Shown piece by piece: positions 8,419-16,406 of a stretch of DNA of 25,753 nt. The position numbers and the translations under genes are program-made. Source of the DNA: an uncultured Prevotellaceae bacterium. Its GTDB lineage: Bacteria; Bacteroidota; Bacteroidia; Bacteroidales; Muribaculaceae. The stretch is from contig CALDIG010000290.1 of the NCBI GenBank assembly GCA_937904375.1, positions 1 to 25,753 of the forward strand. Direction: 5' to 3'. The notes under the pieces are model-generated. The model worked only from the letters and a program-made list of their open reading frames with translations. It did no database searches and was not told the origin of the DNA. How positions within the stretch are numbered: position 1 is the first letter of the stretch; every line of letters begins with the position of its first letter.

Positions 8419-8691
8419 CTTGACTCCTGTTTTTATCGTTCACAAAAGGGCGCAATATCCCCCTTATTAGAAAATAACGAATTCGGTGCAAGATTATTGC
8501 ATTTACACTGTACCTTAATATTTATGAGAACTTATTGGAAATTTACCAAGTGAAGAAAAGGGTACGGTTTCTTTTTCTTCATTTTTTTAATGTTGTAGTA
8601 GTTGTTGATGCTGTTGTAGTTTTGTGCTATTAAACTATGATTTAGTAAATTAAAACATATAAATACACACACTAATAACATTTTATGAACT
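8419..8691. other. Divergent intergenic region between porU and the 805-aa gene
   Basis: These 273 bases are AT-rich and hold no convincing gene or RNA. A plus-strand promoter candidate lies at 8593-8624. For porU, the nearest minus-strand -7 candidate (complement of 8489-8496, TAATCTTG) has one mismatch and no partner element. Positions 8593-8620 show a loose GTT-rich triplet pattern. Confidence 0.6.
8593..8624 (+). promoter_or_regulatory. Candidate Bacteroidota promoter for the 805-aa gene
   Basis: TAGTTTTG at 8617-8624 fits the -7 consensus TAnnTTTG. TTG at 8593-8595 lies 21 bases upstream and could be a weak -33 element. The start codon at 8692 would leave an untranslated leader of about 60 bases. 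Confidence 0.5.
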
Positions 8692-11109
8692 ATGAGAAAC
8701 ACATCTAAGAAACTGCGGATTGTGCCTCGTGGAGTGGTGCAGGTTCGCAATGGCGAGAGCGCTGCGGCGGGAGAGGCTGCTACATTGGTGAATATGCGTG
8801 AGCGCGAGGATGCGCTGGAGGTGGTGGGCGAGCTGCAGGTCCTTTCACAATTGTTGCCAGGTGATAAGGTGCTTACGGTTGATGACGACCGAACTTTGAT
8901 TTTGCGTGAAAACACTGTGTTGTGGGGCGATGCGGTGGTTTTGGAGCCTTCGGGACAAGTTGTTGCTGCTCACAAGATTGGCGCATTGCTTGTGGTGGTC
9001 ACTCGCGATGGCAACGTGGTGCTTCGCCGCACCGCTACCGGCTACGAGGCTCTAGACCTCTCAACCGCCATTCCTCAGATACACATTACAGCGGCAGAGC
9101 AGGCAACGATGACCTCGACAATCGGCACCTATGAGTTTGACACTCCATATTCCACTTGGCAGGTGCCGCTTAGAAGTGCCGACCTTGATGCCCTCACCAA
9201 ACTCATGCGCAATGCGGTGACCACGCTGCAAAGTCAGGCCACGTCGCAGGGGCGTTTTACTGGTGTGCTGCTGGCGCGATATGCCGTACGGCTGTGGGAC
9301 GATAGCTATCTGTGGATGAGCCAACCCGTTATGGTAGGCCACAGCCTTATCAGCAACTCTTATCGCACAACGGCGACAGTGGTATCTAACGGCATGTGCT
9401 CTTCCGATCTGATAGCATGCAATCTTAGCATGAACAGCTATCGCTTGGGAATAACGATGACGAGCGGCATAGCGAGCGAGTGGCGGCACTTGGTAAAGGC
9501 TATTGATGTGCTTGTGTCTCCAGTGTCGAGCTTGGTCGATTTAAATGCGGGACTGGACTATCGTTGCGTGGTCACCACCGCAAGCGGCACACGGCGTTAT
9601 CTGCTTGAGATGGGACCCAAGCCCCGCCCTTCAAGTGCTATGCTTCAAACGCTACTCAACGGCGACTGGCATGTGGCGGCATCGACAACAACGCTCAACG
9701 GCGGCGGCTTTGTTGCGGTGAACACCACAGTGGCATCGCAACAGGTGATTTCTGGAAGAAGGTGCGATGTTGTGACTTCGCAGTTGCTTGCGCCCCAGAA
9801 GTTGAGCCGAGAGCTATGTGCCCGAGTGATGGAGAATTGCTCGCAAAATGCTGTTTCACAGGTGTCGATTGAGCATAACGGAAGGCTGTTCCAGGCTCCC
9901 TCCGCCTTTGCTGTTACTAATCCCTGGCACGTGTTGCCGTGGCTTGACGGTTCGCCCGGTTCCTCTTCAACTATTGCCACCATACACGTGACGCTGAGCA
10001 CTGGCGAAGGTGATGTGGTGCTTACAAAAACTGGCGTATGCCCTTGCAGTGCCACAAGTCTTAATCCCATGCTTTCGTTTCCCGACGTGCGCGCCACGCA
10101 CATCGCTATAGCAGTGGGCAATAGGGTGTGGGAGAGTGACTTGGCGCCGCTGGAAGGCACGGGCATGGCGGCATATATCAACCCTTCATTGCAAAGCAAT
10201 GCTATGACCGCTGGCTCCCTTCCCAGTCAAGGCAGCTCATTAATCACGATTCCCGGTGAAGGCACCGTGGTGGTGAGTGCTGTGGGCAATCCTTTGGTCA
10301 CGCAGTGGCGGGCAGAGGTGAGCGGATGTCGCATCCTTGCCCTCGGTGCCGCTTGCCGACCCATCTACTCGGGAGGATTTGGGCGTTATCCTATCTATGT
10401 GTTCACTACACAAGGTATCATGGCGCTGCCGCAAAGCACTTGTGGCTCCTGGGGCGAGCCACGTCTCATCACCGAAGTGGTGCTTGCCAATGGCGCAAAC
10501 CCTGTGGCTGGCGGCGATGCTCTGTGGTTTGTGTCGCAACACGGCATTTTGTGCCGGCTCTCGGGAAGCACGATAAGGCGCATGCTCCATGAGGTGACTA
10601 CCGAGACACAGCTTGCATGGAACGACTGTGAGCGTGAGCTCTGGCTGGCGTCAAGCGATGGTAGTATAATTGTGCTTATGCCATCGGGGCGCACCTACAG
10701 CCGTGACATTTCAGTAGGCAATCTTTACAGCGACCCCACCCACTCGCTGGCGGTGACTGCCGCTGGTGCACTCCTCGACCTTTCACACGAATTGCCAGCG
10801 GTGAAAAATGTTTCGTTTTTGTCCCAACCTTTTGAAATCGACCCCACCAAGCGACTGTCAAGAATCACCTGGAATCTTTTCACCACAATGACGACACCGA
10901 GTTCAGCCAACGTGACACTTGTCCTTCGTGGCGAGCGAGGCAGCAGTTGTCACGGCTACATCATCAACAAGGTGAGGGCCAATGGCATAGTGGCCGCCCC
11001 ACTGTCAAGACCTCTCATTGCTCCACCCACACGAACGTTGCGACTTGCCGTCAATGGAGCTATTTCCTCCACCACGCTTCTCCTTCCCACACACATCCAT
11101 ATAAATTGA
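8692..11109 (+). CDS. Unrecognised 805-aa protein, beta-rich, no signal peptide
   Basis: I do not recognise this family with confidence. The start is basic (MRNTSKKLRIVPRGVVQVRN) with no signal peptide or membrane segment, so the product is probably cytoplasmic or part of a particle. The sequence is dominated by short alternating beta-type segments rich in Val, Thr, Ser and Gly, such as ARYAVRLWDDSYLWMSQPV, AIDVLVSPV and DALWFVSQHGILCRL, which suggests repeated blades or a propeller. The general look recalls phage tail-hub or stabilisation propellers, but this is only an impression and no other phage genes are nearby. It stands alone, pointing away from porU, with its own promoter and terminator. 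Residues 237-241 (CSSDL) are encoded by an Illumina-adapter-like stretch at 9395-9410; the frame stays open through it. Confidence 0.8.
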   Translation: MRNTSKKLRIVPRGVVQVRNGESAAAGEAATLVNMREREDALEVVGELQVLSQLLPGDKVLTVDDDRTLILRENTVLWGDAVVLEPSGQVVAAHKIGALLVVVTRDGNVVLRRTATGYEALDLSTAIPQIHITAAEQATMTSTIGTYEFDTPYSTWQVPLRSADLDALTKLMRNAVTTLQSQATSQGRFTGVLLARYAVRLWDDSYLWMSQPVMVGHSLISNSYRTTATVVSNGMCSSDLIACNLSMNSYRLGITMTSGIASEWRHLVKAIDVLVSPVSSLVDLNAGLDYRCVVTTASGTRRYLLEMGPKPRPSSAMLQTLLNGDWHVAASTTTLNGGGFVAVNTTVASQQVISGRRCDVVTSQLLAPQKLSRELCARVMENCSQNAVSQVSIEHNGRLFQAPSAFAVTNPWHVLPWLDGSPGSSSTIATIHVTLSTGEGDVVLTKTGVCPCSATSLNPMLSFPDVRATHIAIAVGNRVWESDLAPLEGTGMAAYINPSLQSNAMTAGSLPSQGSSLITIPGEGTVVVSAVGNPLVTQWRAEVSGCRILALGAACRPIYSGGFGRYPIYVFTTQGIMALPQSTCGSWGEPRLITEVVLANGANPVAGGDALWFVSQHGILCRLSGSTIRRMLHEVTTETQLAWNDCERELWLASSDGSIIVLMPSGRTYSRDISVGNLYSDPTHSLAVTAAGALLDLSHELPAVKNVSFLSQPFEIDPTKRLSRITWNLFTTMTTPSSANVTLVLRGERGSSCHGYIINKVRANGIVAAPLSRPLIAPPTRTLRLAVNGAISSTTLLLPTHIHIN

Positions 11110-11112
11110 TAG

Positions 11113-11153
11113 AAAAATGAGACTCGGGGTCAATTCCCAAGTCTCATTTTTTT
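11113..11153. terminator. Bidirectional intrinsic terminator between convergent genes
   Basis: TGAGACT (11118-11124) pairs with AGTCTCA (11140-11146). An inner GGG/CCC pairing extends the stem and A and T runs flank it on both sides. It lies 4 bases after the plus-strand stop and 24 bases beyond the minus-strand lipoprotein stop, so it can end both transcripts. Confidence 0.9.
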
Positions 11154-11176
11154 GATATAGAATGTGTTGCTAAGCC

Positions 11177-12742
11177 TTACTCACCTTTAGTGTGTGAGAA
11201 GTAAATGCCGCTACAGAGTTCAATAGTTGAAACTCCAGTGTTTTTGTCGGTATAAGTGTACTTGTGACCAATCATGGTAAGTTCATCTCCCACTTCAATA
11301 TTTGCAGTGGCAAGCCAACCTATGCGGTTATTGCCGGTAGCTCCCCAACCTGGGTAGCAACCATATACATATAAATTTCCAGTGGCATCGTTCAAATAGA
11401 GATTGCCATATGTTGTGTTGACAATGTCATTGATTGTACCCTTGATGCGGTAGAACACACTTGGGTTATTGTGATCAGGATCGTCGGGCATGGCAAGGAA
11501 CTCGGCAATTGTGACATCGGTCACTGAGAAGTGTTTCTCATACTGAGCTCCCTTCATCTGTGGATTGCCGTTGTGTGAACTGCGCTTGCCAACCAAAGTG
11601 ACGATGTCGCCTTCCTTAAGTCCAAGGGCTTGGAAGTCACCCTTAGCACCAATGCCATAGACATAAACTAGCTCATCGGTCCAGTCACGCAGATAGACAT
11701 TGCCGTAGGAGGTATTGTCAACCTTTTGGATGACAGCGGTGATGCGATATTGGGTTTCGCCCTCTGGAGCCTCGAGGAACTCGGTGCAGTTAACATCAAC
11801 TATAGCGCCATTCTGGTAGATAGTGGCAGTAACTGTCGACTCCTGCGAGCCGTTGCTGGTCTTGAAGGAAACCACTGCCGAGCGGCTGCCGCCAGTGTTG
11901 GCGTTGGCGTGGAAGGTCACTGTGGGGTTGGTGCCGCCAGTGATGTTGCTGATAGAGAGCCAGTCTTTGGCCTCCTCAGGAATCTCCACTGTCACGCCGT
12001 TGCCCTTGCAAGAGAGGTTTACGGTGGCGTCGCCGCCTTCCAATGAAATAGTGGCATCCTCAGGGTCGATGCTCTCAACCTTAATGAGCGACTTCACAAC
12101 CTTGATGACGGTAACGTCAACGAGCTCGGCTTCGCCCTTGTAAGTTGACTTTGGACCTTCGACGGTGATAATGTCGCCAACCTCGATGTCCCAACTCTTG
12201 AGCGGGTTGTTGGCAAGCTTGCCATTCTTGTCGGCCATGCCGTAGATTTGCAAGTCGCTTGTACCATCATTGATATAGCAGTTGCCGTAGGTCTGGTAGT
12301 TGTTGCCGAATCTTACTACGGCACCGGTCACGCGGTAAGTCTTACTGTCGGGACCGGCAACAACCTCGGCACAAGTTGCGTCTTGCACGGTGGCAAGACC
12401 TTGAATCACCTTGATGTGTTGCTGGCGTCCGGCGCACTCAATCACCAGCTCGGTGTCACGTCCGTCGGGAGCTGCAGGAGCCGAGAAAGTGATTTTGCCT
12501 TCTCCGGCACTGCCGTTCATAGGAGTGATAGTGAGCCAATCAGGTTTTTGGCTTGGGTCGATGCTCCAGCTGTCGGTAGTATTGATGTCGATACTTGCCT
12601 CACCACCGTCAATGTTGATGGGCACGTAGGAGCGAGATACCTGTATCTCGTTGAGCAGGGTCATTGTGTCTTCATCGGAGCAGCTGACCAACACAGCACC
12701 TATCAGTGCGATAAAAGCGGGAATAAAATATTTTAGTTTCAT
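11177..12742 (-). CDS. Surface lipoprotein with BACON and OB-fold-like domains
   Basis: A 521-aa lipoprotein. The signal peptide ends in a lipobox (LVSC, Cys21). The residues after Cys are SDEDT, an acidic cluster resembling the lipoprotein export signal of Bacteroides, which suggests display on the cell surface. A BACON domain (about 35-112, WSIDPSQKPDWLTITPMNGSAGEGKITF) is followed by an OB-like module (about 118-215, YRVTGAVVRF ... YGNCYINDGTSDLQIYG). A second BACON-type domain follows (about 225-312, DWLSISNITGG), then two more OB-like modules (about 317-410 and 412-515) that repeat the TYGNxYLxD and YVYG pattern. The start lies 23 bases after the receptor gene stop, so the two form an operon. 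The lipoprotein probably captures ligand or acts as a lid for the receptor in place of SusD. OB folds often bind nucleic acids or sugars; the ligand is unknown. Confidence 0.82.
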   Translation of the reverse strand: MKLKYFIPAFIALIGAVLVSCSDEDTMTLLNEIQVSRSYVPINIDGGEASIDINTTDSWSIDPSQKPDWLTITPMNGSAGEGKITFSAPAAPDGRDTELVIECAGRQQHIKVIQGLATVQDATCAEVVAGPDSKTYRVTGAVVRFGNNYQTYGNCYINDGTSDLQIYGMADKNGKLANNPLKSWDIEVGDIITVEGPKSTYKGEAELVDVTVIKVVKSLIKVESIDPEDATISLEGGDATVNLSCKGNGVTVEIPEEAKDWLSISNITGGTNPTVTFHANANTGGSRSAVVSFKTSNGSQESTVTATIYQNGAIVDVNCTEFLEAPEGETQYRITAVIQKVDNTSYGNVYLRDWTDELVYVYGIGAKGDFQALGLKEGDIVTLVGKRSSHNGNPQMKGAQYEKHFSVTDVTIAEFLAMPDDPDHNNPSVFYRIKGTINDIVNTTYGNLYLNDATGNLYVYGCYPGWGATGNNRIGWLATANIEVGDELTMIGHKYTYTDKNTGVSTIELCSGIYFSHTKGE

Positions 12743-12765
12743 AGTCGTAAATCTGCTTTAATGAA

Positions 12766-15700
12766 TTAGTTGAAAATATACTTAATGCCAATAGCCACGT
12801 TCCAGCACTGGCCGATGGCGTGGTTGGGAGTCCAAGTCTTGGTATCGCCGCTGATGGCCTTGTTGGTAGAGAAAGTAGCATATCCGTCGGCGTCAACGCC
12901 CTCATACTTGAGGATGCGTGCGTCGCTGCCGATAGCGGGATTCAAAATCTTGCTCACGCCCCAGCTGGAGTTGAAGAAGTTGAGAACGTTCTTCATGTCG
13001 AAGCTCAGCTGGATGGTGTGCTTGGTGCTGCCAGCACGGAAGTTAAAGTCGTGCTTGTAGCCCAGGTCGATGCGGTGTACCCAGGGGCTGTAAACGCTGT
13101 AGCCCTCGGCATACTCGCCCTGATGCTTCTTGAGGTAGCTGTCGTTGTGCAAGTAGTCCATGAAGCGGTCGCGGTCGTTATCGCTCACGAAGCGGAACTC
13201 GCGGTCGGCAACCTGCTGATCGGTTGGGATGTAGATGGCATCGTAGTTGTAGCCATCGCCGTTCATGTCGTTGGTGGTCATGTAAGAGTAGTTATATCCA
13301 CCTTGCCAGGTCTCATAGATGAGGCTGTAGTGGTTACCGCTGCGGTCGTGCAGTGTAGCGCTGGCGATGAAGCGGTTAGGAGTCACATACTGCGAGTTGT
13401 GCAGGCGAATGTTGTTAGGACCTTCCCAAGTGGGCACGTAGGTGAAGGCACTCTCGGCTGCCGAGCCAGGCATACCGGTAACTTCCTTCGACACGGTGTG
13501 GGTGTAAGAAGCCATGAGGCTAATCCAGTCGGCAGGCTTGGCGGTTGCCATCAAGTTGGCGCTCCAGCCGTAGCCCTTGCTGGTGTTCTCAAGCACGAAC
13601 GCCTTGGGGCCTGTGCGGTAACCCTCGGGGTAGATAGGACGGTTATCCACGCCATTGAAGCGTGCGAAGCCGCCTACGCTAGGAATTGACCAGTCGCTGA
13701 TAGAAACGGCGTTCACGGTCTTGTTGAAGATGAACTCGCCGGTGAGCTCAAATGGGAACGATACTGGGAGAGCGTAGTCGATAGCGATTGACGATTTCCA
13801 CACCTGTGGCATTTTAAACTTGGGATCTACACCATTAACTGCCGAGGGAACTGTTCCGTCATCAGGAGTAACAGTGCTTGGATAGCCCATTGAGAAGAGC
13901 TTGTTCTGCAGAGCAGCGATAGTGGCATGGCCGTTGGCGTCGGTCACGAGACCGCCCTCAAACTGGCTCATGTCGGTGTTCTTGGCGTTGAGGTTGGCTT
14001 GGTATTGAACCATACCGCCGTTGGTAGGCATATTGGTGAAGAATACCAGTGGCAGACGACCTGAGAAGAGACCTGTACCACCGCGCACCTTGAGGCTCTT
14101 GTTTCCGAGAACGTCCCAGATGAAGCCTAAGCGTGGCGAGAATGTGATAGAGCTCTTGGGCCACTTGCCAGTGTCGATATTGCGCACGTTGCCGTCGTTG
14201 TCATAGTAGTCAAGAGCCAAGATGGCGTTGTTGGTCATCAGGTCACCATTGTTGAAGAACAGACCATCGATGCGCAAGCCGTAGGTGAGTTTGAACTTGT
14301 CGGTAACGTTCCACTCATCCTGTCCATAGATACCTGCCTTGTTGAACTGCACGCGTGCGGCAGGCTTGGTCTCGCCGTCATAGCCGTAGGTCAAGCACAC
14401 AATCTCGGGAGCGGCGCCGTTGATGAAGTCGTCAACGCTAGCATAGCGATAGTAACCGGTACCGTTGCGCATGTACTGGTTGTCGGCCATCTGGTGCTCA
14501 AAGTTGATGCCAGCGGTAATCTTGTGGTTGCCGGCATAGTAGGTGATGTCGTCCTTGATGTTCCAGATTGTATTGTGAACGGCGTTGTTCCAAGTGAAGA
14601 GCTCATAACCGAGAGCCATATAGTTGCCGTTGTTGCCTGTGCCATCTTGGATGTCGATGAATGGGAACTCGCTGGAGTTGCTGCCACGCACGTCGTCGAG
14701 CTTAGACCAAGTGGCAAGGAACTGGTTGCTCAGGTTGTCGGTCAAGCGGCTGTTGAGGTCAAACGAGAGCGAGTGCACGATATTCTGCATCGAGTACATC
14801 GCGTTGGCAAAAATCATCGAGTACTGCGAAGCGCGGTTGTAGGCCGAGCGTGTACCGCCGTCCATCGATGAGCCGTTGGTAGAGTTCCACACGTTGTTCT
14901 TTGTGTAGTTGTAGCGAAGTGCCATGTGATGGTCGTTGGTGATGTTCCAGTCGATGCGGGCAAGCAGCTTGTAGTTGCTCTCGTCGGCGGGGAAGTCGGT
15001 AAACGAACCAGTGTCATAGCCATATTTGTCCATTACATGCTTCTGAACTCTTGCCAAGTCGGCTACTGTGGTGCGTGAGATGTAGTTGTCGGGATCGGCA
15101 ACACCGTTCTCTGAGGCGCGCCAGCGGTTGGCAACAGTAGGAATCTTAGCCATCTCACCGTTGACGAAGAAGAACAACTTGTTCTTGATGATGGGGCCGC
15201 CCAGGGTGAAGCCGTAGGTGGTGTTGCGGTCTTTCTCGCGGGCACCGGCAATCTGCTCGCCGTCAACGGCGTCGCCGCGCATGTGCTCGTTGCGGTGATA
15301 GATGTAGGCACTGCCCTTGAAGGTGTTGTTACCGCTCTTGGTGATGGCGTTCACACCACCGCCAATGAAGTTGGTTTGACGCACGTCGTAGGGCGAGATA
15401 ACCACTTGCATCTCCTCGATAGCGTCGAGCGAGATGGGGTTGCCGCCACCAGGCAGGTTAGAGCTCAAACCGAAGTTGTTGTTGAAGTTGGCACCATCAA
15501 CGGTGAAGTTGGCGGTACGTCCGTCGGCACCTGAAAAGCTCATGCCATTACCTCCGTATGGCGAGAGGCGAGTCACGTCGGTGATGCTGCGGGTAACGGT
15601 GGGCAGGCTGGTAATCTGCACATTGGTGATGTTGGTAGATGCACCAGTCTTGTCGATAGGGAATTTCGACCCTGTAGCTGTTACCACTACCTCTTGAAGC

Positions 15701-16047
15701 TGGTTGGCGTCGGCACTCATCTGGATCTCTTGGAGATTGTAGTTCTCACCAAGTTCGAGAATGATACCAGTAACAACTGTGTTCTGGTAACCTACGTATG
15801 ACACAGTTGCAGTGTAAGGTCCGCCGGTACGCATACCTTGCAGGTAGAAACGTCCATCCAGATTGGTGACGGTGTTGTACTCTGTACCCGAAGGCTCGTG
15901 CACAAGCTTTACTACTGCGCCAATGAGAGGCTCATTGGCTTCATCGACGATTACACCCGAGATAGATGAGGTGGTAATCTGTGCGTTCAATGATATGGCT
16001 CCTGCGAGCAACATCATCAACGCTGAGAAGTAAAATCTTTTAAGCAT
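12766..16047 (-). CDS. Oar-like TonB-dependent outer membrane receptor
   Basis: A 1093-aa outer membrane protein. The signal peptide ends near AISLNAQ (residue 22). A carboxypeptidase-regulatory-like beta sandwich (27-115, ISGVIVDEANEPLIGAVV ... GRFYLQGMRTGGPYTATVSYVGYQ) is typical of Bacteroidota receptors. The plug domain follows (QLQEVVVTATGSKFPIDKTGAS, then LDAIEEMQVVISPYDVRQTNFIGGGVNAITKSG). A barrel of about 850 residues ends in IGIKYIFN. The order and the TKSGxNxFKGSAY segment point to the Oar class rather than SusC; no SusD gene is present. It takes up or releases an unknown substrate using TonB energy. It is the first gene of an operon with the lipoprotein. Upstream lie a leader ORF, a terminator-like hairpin and a second -7 element close to the start. 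Confidence 0.9.
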   Translation of the reverse strand: MLKRFYFSALMMLLAGAISLNAQITTSSISGVIVDEANEPLIGAVVKLVHEPSGTEYNTVTNLDGRFYLQGMRTGGPYTATVSYVGYQNTVVTGIILELGENYNLQEIQMSADANQLQEVVVTATGSKFPIDKTGASTNITNVQITSLPTVTRSITDVTRLSPYGGNGMSFSGADGRTANFTVDGANFNNNFGLSSNLPGGGNPISLDAIEEMQVVISPYDVRQTNFIGGGVNAITKSGNNTFKGSAYIYHRNEHMRGDAVDGEQIAGAREKDRNTTYGFTLGGPIIKNKLFFFVNGEMAKIPTVANRWRASENGVADPDNYISRTTVADLARVQKHVMDKYGYDTGSFTDFPADESNYKLLARIDWNITNDHHMALRYNYTKNNVWNSTNGSSMDGGTRSAYNRASQYSMIFANAMYSMQNIVHSLSFDLNSRLTDNLSNQFLATWSKLDDVRGSNSSEFPFIDIQDGTGNNGNYMALGYELFTWNNAVHNTIWNIKDDITYYAGNHKITAGINFEHQMADNQYMRNGTGYYRYASVDDFINGAAPEIVCLTYGYDGETKPAARVQFNKAGIYGQDEWNVTDKFKLTYGLRIDGLFFNNGDLMTNNAILALDYYDNDGNVRNIDTGKWPKSSITFSPRLGFIWDVLGNKSLKVRGGTGLFSGRLPLVFFTNMPTNGGMVQYQANLNAKNTDMSQFEGGLVTDANGHATIAALQNKLFSMGYPSTVTPDDGTVPSAVNGVDPKFKMPQVWKSSIAIDYALPVSFPFELTGEFIFNKTVNAVSISDWSIPSVGGFARFNGVDNRPIYPEGYRTGPKAFVLENTSKGYGWSANLMATAKPADWISLMASYTHTVSKEVTGMPGSAAESAFTYVPTWEGPNNIRLHNSQYVTPNRFIASATLHDRSGNHYSLIYETWQGGYNYSYMTTNDMNGDGYNYDAIYIPTDQQVADREFRFVSDNDRDRFMDYLHNDSYLKKHQGEYAEGYSVYSPWVHRIDLGYKHDFNFRAGSTKHTIQLSFDMKNVLNFFNSSWGVSKILNPAIGSDARILKYEGVDADGYATFSTNKAISGDTKTWTPNHAIGQCWNVAIGIKYIFN

Positions 16048-16075
16048 AGAAAAATTAGATTAATAAAAAATATTA

Positions 16076-16083
16076 CAAATGTA
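16076..16083 (-). promoter_or_regulatory. Candidate -7 element close to the receptor gene
   Basis: On the minus strand this reads TACATTTG, matching TAnnTTTG. It would start transcripts about 20 bases before the receptor ATG. No TTTG lies 19-21 bases upstream, so it is a weaker match than the outer promoter. If used, the receptor operon is independent of the leader hairpin. Confidence 0.4.
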
Positions 16084-16107
16084 AATAATATTAATAATAA
16101 TGTGTCT

Positions 16108-16154
16108 AAAAAAAGACGCACACCGCTATTAGTAGATATGCTAATAGCGGTGTG
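16108..16154 (-). terminator. Leader hairpin plus T-run: candidate attenuator or terminator
   Basis: On the minus strand, CACACCGCTATTAG (from 16154 to 16141) pairs perfectly over 14 bp with its complement (16132 to 16119) around an 8-nt loop. CGTC and seven T (16114-16108) follow. On the plus strand there is no T-run, so it acts only for minus-strand transcripts. It lies between the outer minus-strand promoter and the receptor gene, 60 bases before the receptor ATG. Confidence 0.8.
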
Positions 16155-16263
16155 AAGGTAAATTGGTCTTTGTGCATTGAGTTGCTGATATTTTGTCCTC
16201 AATAGCAACTAATTGGCTATCAGGATAATGCATCTCGAGTATAAGAAAATCTAGAAACTTCAT
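16141..16263 (-). CDS. Candidate 40-codon leader peptide or small protein
   Basis: An ATG at 16263 opens 40 codons beginning MKFLDFLILEMHYPDSQ and ending TNLPSHRY, with TAG at 16143-16141. The ATG is about 22 bases after the start expected from the promoter at 16292-16323. The stop codon is the last three bases of the 5' arm of the 14-bp hairpin, so a ribosome finishing the ORF would cover that arm and prevent the hairpin. There is no signal peptide, run of one amino acid or recognised motif, so the inducing signal is not obvious. It could instead be an independent small gene with its own promoter and terminator. Expression is inference; the ORF, promoter and hairpin are seen directly. Confidence 0.5.
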   Translation of the reverse strand: MKFLDFLILEMHYPDSQLVAIEDKISATQCTKTNLPSHRY

Positions 16264-16291
16264 TTCTCTTGTTATGCACTTAATTTTGGTG

Positions 16292-16323
16292 CAAAGGTAG
16301 TGCTATTTTTTGGATATAACAAG
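16292..16323 (-). promoter_or_regulatory. Bacteroidota promoter for the leader ORF and receptor operon
   Basis: On the minus strand the -7 element is TACCTTTG (16299-16292), a full match to TAnnTTTG. CTTG (16323-16320) lies exactly 20 bases upstream, one mismatch from TTTG. Transcripts would begin near 16286, giving a leader of about 240 bases before the receptor ATG. Confidence 0.7.
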
Positions 16324-16332
16324 AAAAATCGG

Positions 16333-16364
16333 TTTGCATTTTAAAAAAAATGTTCTTAACTTTG
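16333..16364 (+). promoter_or_regulatory. Consensus Bacteroidota promoter for the beta-barrel gene
   Basis: TTTG (16333-16336), 20 bases, then TAACTTTG (16357-16364) is a perfect match to TTTG-N19-21-TAnnTTTG. Transcription would start near 16371, about 36 bases before the ATG at 16407. Its -33 element is 9 bases from that of the divergent promoter. Confidence 0.82.
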
Positions 16365-16406
16365 CAGTTTGGAAATTAATATTCACTTTAACAATAAATT
16401 AGGGTT

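Noticed and set aside
8489..8496. TAATCTTG as a -7 element for porU on the minus strand.
   Set aside because: It has one mismatch in the conserved part and no TTTG-like element 19-21 bases upstream.
16017..16208. 63-codon frame from a TTG at 16208 in the receptor leader.
   Set aside because: It has a non-ATG start, runs through the terminator hairpin and overlaps the receptor start out of frame; the 40-codon ATG frame fits promoter and hairpin better.
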